A stretch of 64,000 bases of DNA from positions 81,528 through 145,527 of the forward strand of contig NZ_JACXXO010000013.1 in assembly GCF_017980685.1 (NCBI RefSeq). The letters run 5' to 3'. Position numbers and translations under genes: made by a program. This DNA comes from Pseudomonas iridis (GTDB lineage: Bacteria > Pseudomonadota > Gammaproteobacteria > Pseudomonadales > Pseudomonadaceae). The notes beneath the pieces were generated by a model, which was not told the origin of the DNA, did not search any database, and was given only the letters and a program-made list of their open reading frames with translations. Below, piece after piece: positions 18,664 through 28,080 of the stretch (within the stretch, counting starts at the first letter, position 1; each line of letters starts with the position of its first letter).

Positions 18664-19426
18664 CGATTTCGGCCTCAGCGCGAACGAGAACGCGGTGATC
18701 TTCGCGGCGTTCCAGGCCGGGATCATCAGCTCCGCCACCGCCATGGCCAGCATGCCGGCGTTCGAAGCGGCCTGCACCATGGCCCGGCATCCCGCGCTGG
18801 CGGGCCGGATCGGCTTGCACTTCAACCTGACTTACGGGCGCCCCCTGAGCCAGAGGATCGTCGCGCGCCAAACGTTTTGCGACAGCCACGGCGTGTTCGA
18901 CCTCAGCCTCGCGCGTCACAGCCTGCGGCTCAGTCGTGAGGATCGCGACGCGGTGCACGATGAGTTGCAGGCGCAATGGCAACGTTGTGTCGACCACGGC
19001 ATGCGGCCGAGCCATATCGATTCGCACCAGCATGTGCACAACATCTGGCCAATCGGCGAGATCGTCGCCCGCTTCGCCGCGCATCAAGGCGTACCGATTC
19101 GCCTGGCGCGCAATCTGGGGCAAAACCTCAACCTGGCCAAACGCGTGTTCAAAGGTTTGCTCAATTGGCGCTTGCACAGTCTGGCCGGGATCACCGCCGA
19201 TTACGTCTGCACGCCGGTGGATCTGCGCAGCAACAGCGTGCCGACCGATGGCGTGCTGGAAATCGTCGCGCATCCCACACAACTCGGGGTTGATTTCGGC
19301 GATGCCTATCTCGCCCCCCAGGAGTCTCTGAGCCTTGTGCTAGAGCAGCGGCTGACCGGCGTTGCGCGGGTTTCCTATGCCGATCTGAACAAGGACTCTG
19401 CACGCGGTACGGCAGCACTCGATTGA
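18635..19426 (+). CDS. ChbG/YdjC-family carbohydrate deacetylase
   Basis: This 263-aa protein starts with VNADDFGLS, the metal-binding Asp pair of the ChbG/YdjC family, and has IGLHFNLTYG and the HIDSHQHVH motif that supplies the metal-binding histidines. These enzymes remove N-acetyl groups from short oligosaccharides. Here it may deacetylate a repeat-unit sugar, perhaps in balance with the neighbouring acyltransferases. The frame is open back to 18500, but ATG 18635 follows GGAGGG and begins exactly at the family N-terminus. It lies inside the previous gene's 3' end by 29 bp. Confidence 0.88.
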   Translation: MPRQVIVNADDFGLSANENAVIFAAFQAGIISSATAMASMPAFEAACTMARHPALAGRIGLHFNLTYGRPLSQRIVARQTFCDSHGVFDLSLARHSLRLSREDRDAVHDELQAQWQRCVDHGMRPSHIDSHQHVHNIWPIGEIVARFAAHQGVPIRLARNLGQNLNLAKRVFKGLLNWRLHSLAGITADYVCTPVDLRSNSVPTDGVLEIVAHPTQLGVDFGDAYLAPQESLSLVLEQRLTGVARVSYADLNKDSARGTAALD

Positions 19427-19540
19427 GTTACATAACTTGCAATACTTTCGAAGATGGCACTTTGAAATGAATTGAAAAGCGTGATCTATACCCACCCAAG
19501 CATCATCCACAACACCCTGGCTCCGGCCTCGGAGGGCATC

Positions 19541-20233
19541 ATGAGCGTGATCGAAAAACTACAAGAACGCATCCGGCAAAAAGGCCTCGGGCGCACCTTC
19601 AGCACGTTGTGGAAACGTTACGTGTTCTTTCACTGGGAATTGTTGTGGATGGAGCGCGACCTGGTCAGCCCGGTGCCGCCGCACAAGCTGCGGCCCTATG
19701 AGGGCCTGCGCAAGGTGGACATCACGCCGCAGAACGCCGGGGCGTTCGCCAAGCACTTTGGTGATCGCGTGAAAACCATGGCCGAACTGGCCGCCGAAGG
19801 TCACACCGGGCACATGTACCTCGATGCGGACGGCCATGCGGTGAGCTTCATCTGGGGGAGCATTCGCGATTATCACGACCGCCACTATTACGGCTGCGTG
19901 TTCAAGGTCTTACCCGGCGAGTTCTTCGAATTCGGTGGTGAAATGATCCGCGCCTATTTCGGCAGCAGCCTGTCGGTGGACGTGCAAGTCGCCCTCTGGG
20001 AAGCCATGGCCGCGCAGGGCTGCAACAAAGTGGTCGACGTTTGCGAAACCCACAACATCCCGGCGCTGAAGCTGCACATCCGCATGGGCTACCACGAGCA
20101 GGGACGCGTCACTCACGTCTACTGTCTGTTCGGCCGCTGGAAATTCTTCCGCGAAACCCGGTATGAGGGCTCACGGCTTGACCCATTGCGCAAACCGGGG
20201 CGGCCGACCGTGAGCGCGGCGGCGGGGGCTTGA
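19541..20233 (+). CDS. GNAT-like acyltransferase of the polysaccharide operon (copy 2)
   Basis: This 230-aa protein is a close paralogue of the product of 16782-17471, alignable end to end. The start ATG 19541 has GGAGG close upstream, and the frame is open to 19472. It is separated from the preceding gene by a 114-bp gap, unlike the overlaps elsewhere in the operon, so it may have its own promoter. The N-terminal helix is amphipathic (IEKLQERIRQKGLG), and there is no signal peptide. It probably acylates the glycan or a precursor; substrate and acyl donor are unknown. It is the last gene before a REPIN. Confidence 0.72.
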   Translation: MSVIEKLQERIRQKGLGRTFSTLWKRYVFFHWELLWMERDLVSPVPPHKLRPYEGLRKVDITPQNAGAFAKHFGDRVKTMAELAAEGHTGHMYLDADGHAVSFIWGSIRDYHDRHYYGCVFKVLPGEFFEFGGEMIRAYFGSSLSVDVQVALWEAMAAQGCNKVVDVCETHNIPALKLHIRMGYHEQGRVTHVYCLFGRWKFFRETRYEGSRLDPLRKPGRPTVSAAAGA

Positions 20234-20261
20234 TTCAGCTCTGAAATCTTGTGGCGATCAT

Positions 20262-20351
20262 GAGGCCGCCTTCGCGAGCGGGCTCGCTCCCACATTGAAT
20301 GTGTGCATGACGCACATCCAGTGTGGGAGCGAGCCTGCTCGCGAAGAGGCC
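20262..20351. repeat. REPIN (inverted REP doublet) after the polysaccharide operon
   Basis: Two inverted copies of the Pseudomonas REP consensus (GGGAGCGAGC core, written both ways) flank a short spacer. The left arm is at about 20262-20294 and the right arm at about 20321-20351. Each arm folds into the typical REP hairpin (GAGC..GCTC). It sits between the last operon gene and the convergent methyltransferase gene. Such doublets are dispersed by RAYT transposases; no RAYT gene is in this window. Confidence 0.88.
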
Positions 20352-20371
20352 ATTTGTCACAATGGAAAACT

Positions 20372-21169
20372 TCAGGCCTTGGTGGCAACCAGGGTGAAAC
20401 ACATCGGCAACTGCGCTTGCTGGTTCAGGTATTGGTCGTACAACTCTTCCCGATTCGAATGCGCATATTCCTTGAAGTGCGCAATATTCAGCCCTGCCCC
20501 GATGGCGCCGCTGAAGATCGCGCCGAGGGTGTGCACGAACCAGTAGGATTTCGCCGCCTGCTGTTCGACCTTGCCGACATAGACGATCGGCTCTTCCTGC
20601 ACGAACGGCTCTGCGCGGAAGTACGAAGTCGCGAGGCGATACGGGTCTTCGCCGTCAGGGTCGACCATTTCCAGAAACGGATGGGTTTCGTAGATCACCA
20701 GTTGTCCGCCCGGTTTCAGAACCTGCGCGACGTGGCGGAAAAATTCGCCAATGTCGGGCATCCAGTTCAGTACGCCGATAGTGATCAGCGCGACGTCGAA
20801 GCGGTTGTGCAACGTCGCCGGCAGATGATGGATATCGCTTTCGATGAATTCAGCACTGTGCGGTGAACGCTTGTTCAGCTCACGCGCCTGTTCGAGGAAC
20901 GCCGCCGATTGATCGACACCGACCACACTGCGCGCACCAAGGGCGAACAGCGACAGGCTTTCGCGGCCGTTGTTGCAGCCCAGTTGAATCACGTCTTTAC
21001 CGTCGACCGCCAGCAATCCGCTCAAAGTCTCATCAAGACAGGAGAAGTCCGCCTGAGCGACTTCGCTGAGCAACGCCTGCCAGTCAGGCGAATCCTGATG
21101 GTGACGGGCGGAATCGTTCCACGCCTGACGATTGCTTTCGATGGCGGTTTTATTGTTTGGCACTTCCAT
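20372..21169 (-). CDS. Class I SAM-dependent methyltransferase
   Basis: This 265-aa protein carries the Rossmann-type SAM motif VIQLGCNNGRESLSLFALG, with an acidic residue at the next strand end (VVGVDQS), followed by FIESDIHHLP and FDVALITIGVLNWMPDI. That is the motif I to IV order of methyltransferase domains 11/25. The substrate is not evident. ATG 21169 has GGAG six bases upstream. It converges on the polysaccharide operon, with the REPIN between them, and is not part of it. Confidence 0.88.
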   Translation of the reverse strand: MEVPNNKTAIESNRQAWNDSARHHQDSPDWQALLSEVAQADFSCLDETLSGLLAVDGKDVIQLGCNNGRESLSLFALGARSVVGVDQSAAFLEQARELNKRSPHSAEFIESDIHHLPATLHNRFDVALITIGVLNWMPDIGEFFRHVAQVLKPGGQLVIYETHPFLEMVDPDGEDPYRLATSYFRAEPFVQEEPIVYVGKVEQQAAKSYWFVHTLGAIFSGAIGAGLNIAHFKEYAHSNREELYDQYLNQQAQLPMCFTLVATKA

Positions 21170-21325
21170 GGCGCACTCCGGACGATGCTCGTGATTGAGC
21201 GGATCCGAGTCTAAATCAGCCCGCCAGTTGCGGTTGTTGCAAACTTGTAAGCCAACGCTGTAGGACCTGCCGCAGGGCAGCTATAGTTAATAGCCTTGGG
21301 GAAAACCGCACTCGCAGGTGCCGCC

Positions 21326-21673
21326 ATGCAAATGTTCGAACGGCTGCTGTTGACCGGTTGTCTGCTCGCCGCCACACAGGCACACGCGCTGGACAGCAAT
21401 TTCATCTACTACGGGCCGAACCAGCCCTTCGCCCACCCCGCTCCGCCGTCATTGTCCGCGCAGCCGCCACGGCCGTTTGATGACACCGCGCCGCAGGATT
21501 TCGTGGTCATCCCGGATCGCCACGTGTTTCGTGATTCACAACTGCCGACCGTGGCGGATGCGACAGTGCGGGTGTTTGTCCGCACGTACGATGCCGAGCG
21601 TGGGATTTATGTGAATGATGAGGTGCTGGATCCGGGTTGTTTGCTGGAGTGTCTGAGCCGGCAGCAACACTGA
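21326..21673 (+). CDS. Small secreted protein of unknown function
   Basis: This 115-aa protein starts with a clear Sec signal peptide (MQMFERLLLTGCLLAATQAHA, cleavage near residue 21). The mature part is short, Pro-rich at its start, with a C-terminal pair of cysteines in DPGCLLECL. I do not recognise the family. It is transcribed alone, convergent with the gene at 21741. An in-frame TTG at 21296 would add ten residues ahead of the signal peptide and is less likely. Confidence 0.6.
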   Translation: MQMFERLLLTGCLLAATQAHALDSNFIYYGPNQPFAHPAPPSLSAQPPRPFDDTAPQDFVVIPDRHVFRDSQLPTVADATVRVFVRTYDAERGIYVNDEVLDPGCLLECLSRQQH

Positions 21674-21740
21674 TCCGGGTTGCTCGCCTATTCTGTTGGC
21701 ACCGAATAACCCTGTGGGAGCCGTGCGCCTTGCATGGCCT

Positions 21741-22676
21741 CTACTCCCTGCCCTTCTGACGCTTCGCTTGAGCCGCGTTAACCCCCAGGACTTGAAAAAA
21801 CGTATCGATGTCCTGAGCACTGGCATTGTCATTGACCGAGTTGCCGTTAAGGTCATAAGTCCAAGCGGTACTGGCACCCAGATCATCGCCAGTCCATACG
21901 GAATAATTCAGCCACTCAAGGTAATCGGCCACGGGGCCGGTGTCGGGGAAGTACAGTGTCCACATGCGTTTAATCTGGGTCAGCGTGACCGGCTGCAATT
22001 TTGCTGTTTCGCACAGCGTGAGCATCCCTTGCCAATCCGCGCTGTGGGTAAGGAAGTGCACTTCCACAATGCCCTTCACAGTCAACGGGTAGGTTCGGGT
22101 CTGGCTCTGGCTGTCGGTGGCGCTGATGGAGCATTCGCCATTGCGAAGGGCAGTGACTTCGCCCGTCTGCGCATCGACACTGGCAATGGCCGGATTGCTG
22201 CTGGTGTATTGATAGGGGCCGCTCCCCCACTGCGCCAGTCGCGTCATTCGGGCGGCGGCGGGTAACTTGACCGGCGGTTTATCGACTGACACCACGTGGT
22301 TATGTGCGCTCAGATCGAGGGTCGCTTTGGCGTCAAAGCCCGACTGCAATACGAGATCCAGTGGCTGCGAATCCACCAGATCGCCGTCATAAAACTGCAC
22401 TTTGTACTCAATCAAGACGATGTCGTTCGCGTCGGCGATCAGTGCACTGCCGGGCACAGTAAATATGACGTCTTTGCCAACAGCCGCTAAACCGATCGGG
22501 ATCTCATCGGTGTAATCCTCACCGACAGCCAGATGCACTTGATCACGGTAGGCCATGTCGTCATAAGGTTTGATTCTGACTGTCACGCCTTTGGCGGGAA
22601 TGTCTACAGGATCAAGTACATCGCAGGGCGCTTCGTCTACTGACGGTTTGAGCGGGGTGTATGTTGTTTTGTGCAT
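21741..22676 (-). CDS. BIG2/Ig-like domain protein
   Basis: This 311-aa protein has an N-terminal Ig-like module of the same kind as those in the upstream 1348-aa protein (DVLDPVDIPAKGVTVRIKPYDDMAYRDQVHL). A typical BIG2 segment follows at about 150-205 (SSNPAIASVDAQTGEVTALRNGECSISA), and then a C-terminal ~100-residue domain I do not recognise. It has no signal peptide or membrane segment. It lies 70 bp downstream of the giant Ig/RCC1-like gene on the same strand, probably in one transcription unit. Shared modules suggest the two proteins work together, possibly at the cell surface or extracellularly; how they would be secreted is not visible. Confidence 0.7.
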   Translation of the reverse strand: MHKTTYTPLKPSVDEAPCDVLDPVDIPAKGVTVRIKPYDDMAYRDQVHLAVGEDYTDEIPIGLAAVGKDVIFTVPGSALIADANDIVLIEYKVQFYDGDLVDSQPLDLVLQSGFDAKATLDLSAHNHVVSVDKPPVKLPAAARMTRLAQWGSGPYQYTSSNPAIASVDAQTGEVTALRNGECSISATDSQSQTRTYPLTVKGIVEVHFLTHSADWQGMLTLCETAKLQPVTLTQIKRMWTLYFPDTGPVADYLEWLNYSVWTGDDLGASTAWTYDLNGNSVNDNASAQDIDTFFQVLGVNAAQAKRQKGRE

Positions 22677-22746
22677 GGCGAGACCTCATACAGCGCTCTG
22701 TCGAGCGCCATATTCCGGGGTTGAAGGAAGGCTCAATGGCAGGCGT

Positions 22747-25700
22747 TCACCGCCCGGTATTCAGCTCGGCCCAGCGACTGGCCAGAAGTGCCCGGCCTCT
22801 GGAGGTCGGAGTGGCGTGATAAGACACCTTGCCCCTCAGCCGCTCCTGTACGGCGCTGCTGTCCCCGCCGCCATTGGGATGTCCCCAGGTCACGACGCGG
22901 CCGTCAGCGGTAAGCGCGGTAAACCCATGAGTGTTGTCGTAAAGCGCCAGTACCTGAGTCAGCTCAGTGACGACTGTCGAGGTATCACCACCTACGGTCG
23001 CATTCCCCCAGGCGACCACTGTGCCGTTCTTGCGCAACGCGGCAAAAGCCATGGAGGAACCACACACCTGAACAATGTCATCGAGCGCCGCGATTTCGGC
23101 AGGCACCAGACCACCCTCCGCAGGAGTGCCCCACGCCACTACGTGACCATTGCCTCGGCGCGCTGCGAACGCGCGCCAGGTGGAACTGACCTCGACAATG
23201 TCCGTGAGCCCGCCGATCAGCGCGTCAATCGTCCCGCCGTAAGCCGCCGTTCCCCACGCCACCACCTGCCCGGTGGCGCGCCTTGCGGTGAAGGCCTGCG
23301 CATTGGCGCAGCTCAATTCGATGATGTCGGTCAGAGACGCAATTTCAGCCGGCACAGCGCCGCCATAGGTGGCGTGGCCCCAGCCGACAATCCGCCCATT
23401 GCCGCGATGCGCGGCAAAGGCACCAAAACTGCCGATCAGATTGTCGATATCGGTCAAGCCTGCAATATCACCGGGAACCACCCCACCGGCTGCCGCCAGG
23501 CCCCAGGCCACAACATTCCCGGCGGATCGTTTTGCTGCAAAAGCCTGACCCGCCGCCACCACTCGAACAATATCCGTCAGTGCGCCGATGTCTGCAGGAA
23601 CACTACCTCCAATGGCAGGTGCGCCCCAGGCAACCACCTGCCCGGTCGTCTTCAACCCGGTGAACGCGGTCGCATTACCGATGACTTCGACAAAACCCAA
23701 CGGATCTATACCGCTCATGCTTCCGCCCGCGGCGGCGGTTCCCCAAGCGACAACTGCACTATTGGCGCGGCGAGCCGCATAGGCGCTGCGCGTGCAGCTG
23801 ACCTCAACGATGTCATCCATGGTGATGATGGTCGCAGGAATATTGGCACCGTGCGCAGCGTTGCCCCAACCGGCGACATCCCCGACATCTCGGTGAGCGA
23901 CGAAAGCCGCGAAACCTGTAACCGTGGTATCGATCCCGTTGCCAATGATATTCGCCGGGTTGAGCGTGACCAGATCATCGGCAGTGCGCACTTGCAGCGG
24001 CTGCTGCGGTGAGGTGTCGCGCCAGGTGGCAGCGGTCATCCACTCTGCGTCCGAAACGTACTTCCACTGCGCTTGCAGCGGCTGCCCCGTGGTGGCGTTG
24101 AATGCGCTCAGTACACGAGTGGCACTGGATGCGCGATAAGTACTGCGGTTATAACGGGCGCCCATAATTTTCAGGGTACCGCTGCCGATGACCCGGCGAA
24201 CATCGTAAACCGTCGGCACCGACGGGCCATCGGTACCTCCGGCCTTGCGCTTGACCTCATAACGCAACTCGATGCTGGCATCGAGGTTGGCGCTGATCAC
24301 CGCGTGGGCCACTTTGATCACGCTGAGTTCTTTGTCGGCCTCTGCTGCCAGAACCGTGTGGTAGTAAGGGGTAGTGGTTTTGCCGACCACGGTCACGGTG
24401 ATTTCATCGTCGGTTTTCAGTTGAGCCGTCGCCGGGATCACCACCGTTGCGCCGTTGGGGTAGACGTCGTCCGGGTTCAACTGATCGTTCTGCGCCCCTG
24501 TGGCTTCCCGGAAGGTGGCGACCGGCAATCTGAACTCCTGCGCTTGCACGTCAAACGCATACGGCTTGCCGTTCGCCTCGCCACCATCAAATAACTCGAC
24601 CCGATAATTGACAGTTATTTTCTTGTTCAAGCTGGCCTGCACAACGGACAGACCTACAGTGAACTCGATCGGCTTGCCCTTGTTATTGCCACTGACCACT
24701 TTGTCATCGGTGTAATTGACCACTCCGTCCGATGATGCCCAGCTCATATGGAGGTGATCGCCGGTATTGTCGGGATCATTGGCCGGTATCTCAACGGTTG
24801 CTCCGTTCTGGGCATTGGCCGGGTCGAGAATGTCATTGAGCGCCTCCACTACGCGGGCCGGATCCAGCAATTGCTTGGATTCGCCGACGAAGAACACGAG
24901 GGGGTTGGAATAACTGATCGTGTCGGTTTCTTTACGCCAGATTTTGTAACTGGTCTTGATCCTGGCACCGCGATTTGGCTCGATATGCTCGGCCACGAAC
25001 GTTGGGCTGAGTCGGAATGACACGTCGCTATTCTCGTTGAGCGCAGTAATGTCGATGGAGTCGCCGGTCTCGCCTGACTGTTCCCCTGCCCATATGTAAG
25101 TCACCTTATCGCCGCGTTTCGTCGGCGTGGCGATGGATTTGGGAGCAATCAGCTGACCAACGCCATTGGGTAAATCAGCAGGCTCCAGTGAGCCATTGCT
25201 TTCTCCGAGCACGATCGGTTTAACCAACTCGAATTTTGGCTCGCCCACCCTCAGCGATGCCGCGGGACGCGACACACGCCTGACAATGTCGCCGTTCCCG
25301 TCCACACTCAAATGGACGTACGACAACACCAGTGTTCCGCCCTCAATGGTCTTCAAGTGCAAGCCTTCGACAGCGAGGAAAAAACCGATCGGGTCGGCGA
25401 TTTCCTCCCGGCTCGGGATGTATCTTTCGAATTCCGGGATATAGACACTGCTATCCGGACGTTTACCGAACCACACCAGTTCAAACGCTTCGCCATAGTT
25501 GAACAGCGGATTAAAGGGAATCAGAATCCGGGTACGTGCCAGGTCAGGATCAATGGCGCCCTGGCTTTCATCTTCAGCAACAGGGGCATCCAGGCGCGTG
25601 GCCTCACCCTTGACTTGCACGAACTGACCTTTGGATTGCAGCGGATCGGCAATTCCCTCGCGCGTGACCTCATAAGAAAAAATCACCTGGGTTGCGGCAA

Positions 25701-26793
25701 GCCTGCGCATATCCGCACTCTCGAACTCGACCTCATAGGTGTGGGGAAGATTGTCGACCTGCTGCTTCGGCGCAGTGAATGTCACGGCTTCGCCATCGAC
25801 GGTGGTACCGCTGACTTTTACTTCAATCCAGTCCTCATGTTTGAATTGGCTTGAGGTTGCCCAGACCTGAACGAAGATATTTTTATCACCCAACAGGTCA
25901 AGGTCGAGAACATTGTTGAGCGCATCCTTGGCAATAGGGGCTACCAGCCGATTGGTGTTGAGCGAAACCCTGATCCGGGTTTCTTTACACCAGTCCTCCG
26001 AATAGTTATGGACGATATCGCGCACGCGAAAGCTCACGGCCAGGCCAACCGTATCGGTATCACCTGCCTTTTCTATAACTGCCCGCTTGACGTAAACAGT
26101 GATGGGATTATTCACCGGATCACTGATTTGCTCCGCCGTCACCTCGTCGCCCCAGATCAGAATGCCCCCCCAAGTGATCTGAGGCTGGTCGCCCACGGCA
26201 ATCTCAGGATAGGGTTCGCCGCTACCGGATGCGTTTCGAATGACGATAGGCACACCCGCTTTCGGCGCATCCGGATTATCCTCATCATCCGGATCCACCG
26301 GAATGTTGTCGCTGTCCACTCCATCAGAGACAAATTCTGGCGGGATGAACATGTACAGATTGGAATGCCCCGGCCCCTCTTCCGTATCCTGTCCGCCGGG
26401 AACTTCCAGCTTGACGAAAATTTTCGATGGCGGCGTGTACGTCTCGGCGGGATCCAGGCCTAGTCGCTTTACCCAATAGTCGATTTCATGGGAGCCCGAA
26501 GTAAGATGACGCGGAGCAACGAACAGGGTCGCACGCTGATCAGATTCCGCTTGATCACGGATGGTGTACCGATCCACCTCGACAGAGTCTTTCCTGAGCA
26601 CCACCAGGTCGCCTTTATTCTTGGTCGGCCATGGGCTGAGGTAGACCTGCAACCCATCGTCCGGATAGATCCCTTGCGCCGCAGCGCGATTGATCCCCCA
26701 CTCCCCCGAGGGAAGAATGGGAAGCGTACGACCGGTAATATCCGGCTCAGCAAGTGCCAGCGTTGCGATCTGTTTTTTGAGTCGTAAAAGCAT
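22747..26793 (-). CDS. Giant Ig-like/RCC1-like repeat protein
   Basis: This 1348-aa protein has two parts. Residues ~1-950 hold a series of ~100-130-residue beta-sandwich-like modules with recurring LDPxxxxNGATVxIP and GDxxxxxW patterns, for example ILDPANAQNGATVEIP and LNPDDVYPNGATVVIP. Residues ~958-1327 are nine tandem ~41-residue repeats of the form AFAARRxxGxVVAWGxxxxGG, as in RCC1 repeats, which could fold as one beta-propeller. There is no signal peptide, TM segment or LPxTG-type anchor. The start is ATG 26793, preceded by AGGAGTG; the frame is open to 26853. It is likely an adhesin-like or extracellular binding protein, by analogy only. Confidence 0.75.
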   Translation of the reverse strand: MLLRLKKQIATLALAEPDITGRTLPILPSGEWGINRAAAQGIYPDDGLQVYLSPWPTKNKGDLVVLRKDSVEVDRYTIRDQAESDQRATLFVAPRHLTSGSHEIDYWVKRLGLDPAETYTPPSKIFVKLEVPGGQDTEEGPGHSNLYMFIPPEFVSDGVDSDNIPVDPDDEDNPDAPKAGVPIVIRNASGSGEPYPEIAVGDQPQITWGGILIWGDEVTAEQISDPVNNPITVYVKRAVIEKAGDTDTVGLAVSFRVRDIVHNYSEDWCKETRIRVSLNTNRLVAPIAKDALNNVLDLDLLGDKNIFVQVWATSSQFKHEDWIEVKVSGTTVDGEAVTFTAPKQQVDNLPHTYEVEFESADMRRLAATQVIFSYEVTREGIADPLQSKGQFVQVKGEATRLDAPVAEDESQGAIDPDLARTRILIPFNPLFNYGEAFELVWFGKRPDSSVYIPEFERYIPSREEIADPIGFFLAVEGLHLKTIEGGTLVLSYVHLSVDGNGDIVRRVSRPAASLRVGEPKFELVKPIVLGESNGSLEPADLPNGVGQLIAPKSIATPTKRGDKVTYIWAGEQSGETGDSIDITALNENSDVSFRLSPTFVAEHIEPNRGARIKTSYKIWRKETDTISYSNPLVFFVGESKQLLDPARVVEALNDILDPANAQNGATVEIPANDPDNTGDHLHMSWASSDGVVNYTDDKVVSGNNKGKPIEFTVGLSVVQASLNKKITVNYRVELFDGGEANGKPYAFDVQAQEFRLPVATFREATGAQNDQLNPDDVYPNGATVVIPATAQLKTDDEITVTVVGKTTTPYYHTVLAAEADKELSVIKVAHAVISANLDASIELRYEVKRKAGGTDGPSVPTVYDVRRVIGSGTLKIMGARYNRSTYRASSATRVLSAFNATTGQPLQAQWKYVSDAEWMTAATWRDTSPQQPLQVRTADDLVTLNPANIIGNGIDTTVTGFAAFVAHRDVGDVAGWGNAAHGANIPATIITMDDIVEVSCTRSAYAARRANSAVVAWGTAAAGGSMSGIDPLGFVEVIGNATAFTGLKTTGQVVAWGAPAIGGSVPADIGALTDIVRVVAAGQAFAAKRSAGNVVAWGLAAAGGVVPGDIAGLTDIDNLIGSFGAFAAHRGNGRIVGWGHATYGGAVPAEIASLTDIIELSCANAQAFTARRATGQVVAWGTAAYGGTIDALIGGLTDIVEVSSTWRAFAARRGNGHVVAWGTPAEGGLVPAEIAALDDIVQVCGSSMAFAALRKNGTVVAWGNATVGGDTSTVVTELTQVLALYDNTHGFTALTADGRVVTWGHPNGGGDSSAVQERLRGKVSYHATPTSRGRALLASRWAELNTGR
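22813..23920 (-). repeat. Nine tandem ~123-bp coding repeats (RCC1-like units)
   Basis: Within the giant repeat gene, nine consecutive units of about 41 codons each encode a core VVAWG-x(4)-GG followed by an acidic LTDIVEV-like strand. The units differ in sequence, so they are old and diverged rather than a recent slippage tract. The unit length is shorter than the ~50 residues of eukaryotic RCC1 blades. Confidence 0.75.
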
Positions 26794-26953
26794 GACAAAC
26801 ACTCCTGCCAGAGGATCGGACGACGGAGTGATTAAAGGCTGGAAAGTCGGCAATCGTCACCTGTCAGATCTGACAGGTGCAGAGCAGTTTCCGACGAACG
26901 GCGAAGTGGAAATGGTGGAAATCCGTGAACGTTCGCAGCCCTGCCCAGCGAAC

Positions 26954-27898
26954 TCAGGTCTTGCTTTCGAAGCGCTCGGCCGCGGGAATATTCAGCGGCG
27001 CCGCCATGAACTGGCTGATCCGCGATCTCAACCATCTCTCCGCCGGATCGTTGTCATGCACACCGCTCCAGGCCATCGACAATTGCGCGGCATCAATCGG
27101 GAACGGCGGGTCTTCGGCGCGCAACGCACAGCCCTCAACCAACGCGCAGGCGGCGTAATCCGGCACGGTGGCGATCATCTCGGTGCCGGCGAGCAAGGCG
27201 CGCAGGCCGCTGAACTGCGGTACGCCGAGGACGACGCGGCGACTGCGTCCGACTTTGGCCAGGTCCATGTCGATGTTGCCGCTCAAGTCGCCGGAGAACG
27301 ACACCATTGCGTGCGGACGCTCGCAGTATTCGTCGAGTGTCAGCGGCCCCGGGCGATCATCGCCGCGCAGGACTTTGCAGGGAATGTCGCGCAGTTTCTT
27401 GCGTTTGGCGTTGGCAGGCAGATCCGTGGTGTAGCTGACGCCGACGGAGATTTCCCCGGAGGCCAGCAATGCCGGCATCAGCAAGTAGTTGGCACGGCGC
27501 ACCACCACGACGATGCCCGGCGCCTCTTGCTGCAAATGGCGCAACAGCGGCGGAAACAGGCCGAACTCGGCATCGTCCGACAAACCGATGCGGAAAACGT
27601 CGCAACTGCTCGCCGGTTCGAACTCCTTGGCCCGGCTGACCGCGCCAGAGATGACGTCCATCGCCGGTTGCAACTCCTTGAGGATCGCCAGGGCGCGGGC
27701 GGTCGGTTCCATGCCGCGACCGTTGCGCAGTAGCAACGGATCATCGAACAGGTCACGCAGACGCCCGAGCGCAGCACTCACCGCCGGTTGGCCCATGAAC
27801 AGTTTTTCGGCGACGCGGGTCAGGTTCTTTTCGAACATCAGCGCTTCGAAAATCACCAGCAGATTCATGTCGACGCGACGCAGATCATTACGGTTCAT
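26954..27898 (-). CDS. LysR-family transcriptional regulator
   Basis: This 314-aa regulator has an N-terminal winged helix-turn-helix at residues ~10-70 (LLVIFEALMFEKNLTRVAEKLFMGQPAVSAALGRLRDLFDDPLLLR), as in the NodD/LeuO-like branch. A periplasmic-binding-like effector domain follows. The effector is unknown. It lies 160 bp upstream of the giant repeat gene on the same strand, and is divergent from the AraC-type gene at 28081, whose promoter region it may share and control. ATG 27898 has GGAAA upstream. Confidence 0.9.
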   Translation of the reverse strand: MNRNDLRRVDMNLLVIFEALMFEKNLTRVAEKLFMGQPAVSAALGRLRDLFDDPLLLRNGRGMEPTARALAILKELQPAMDVISGAVSRAKEFEPASSCDVFRIGLSDDAEFGLFPPLLRHLQQEAPGIVVVVRRANYLLMPALLASGEISVGVSYTTDLPANAKRKKLRDIPCKVLRGDDRPGPLTLDEYCERPHAMVSFSGDLSGNIDMDLAKVGRSRRVVLGVPQFSGLRALLAGTEMIATVPDYAACALVEGCALRAEDPPFPIDAAQLSMAWSGVHDNDPAERWLRSRISQFMAAPLNIPAAERFESKT

Positions 27899-28080
27899 CG
27901 GCTCGGTTTCCTTCTATGGCCAGCCATACGCATGTGCTACGCACTTTAGCCGATCAATGGCGCTGTAAACGCCGCGCCAGCGCGAAATTAACAACGATTA
28001 ACTCGTCAGTCACGGCGCCCCACTCAACAATGAATGCCTCTGCGCAGCGTTGTTTTTTTGATTGAGGGAGAGCGCTGACC

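Noticed and set aside
21709..21725. Single REP-like core (CCCTGTGGGAG)
   Set aside because: Only one short arm; no partner and no hairpin of REP type.
22570..24012. Open frame of 480 codons on the plus strand
   Set aside because: It lies opposite the repeat gene and its residues follow the complement of that gene's repeats; no family pattern or start site.
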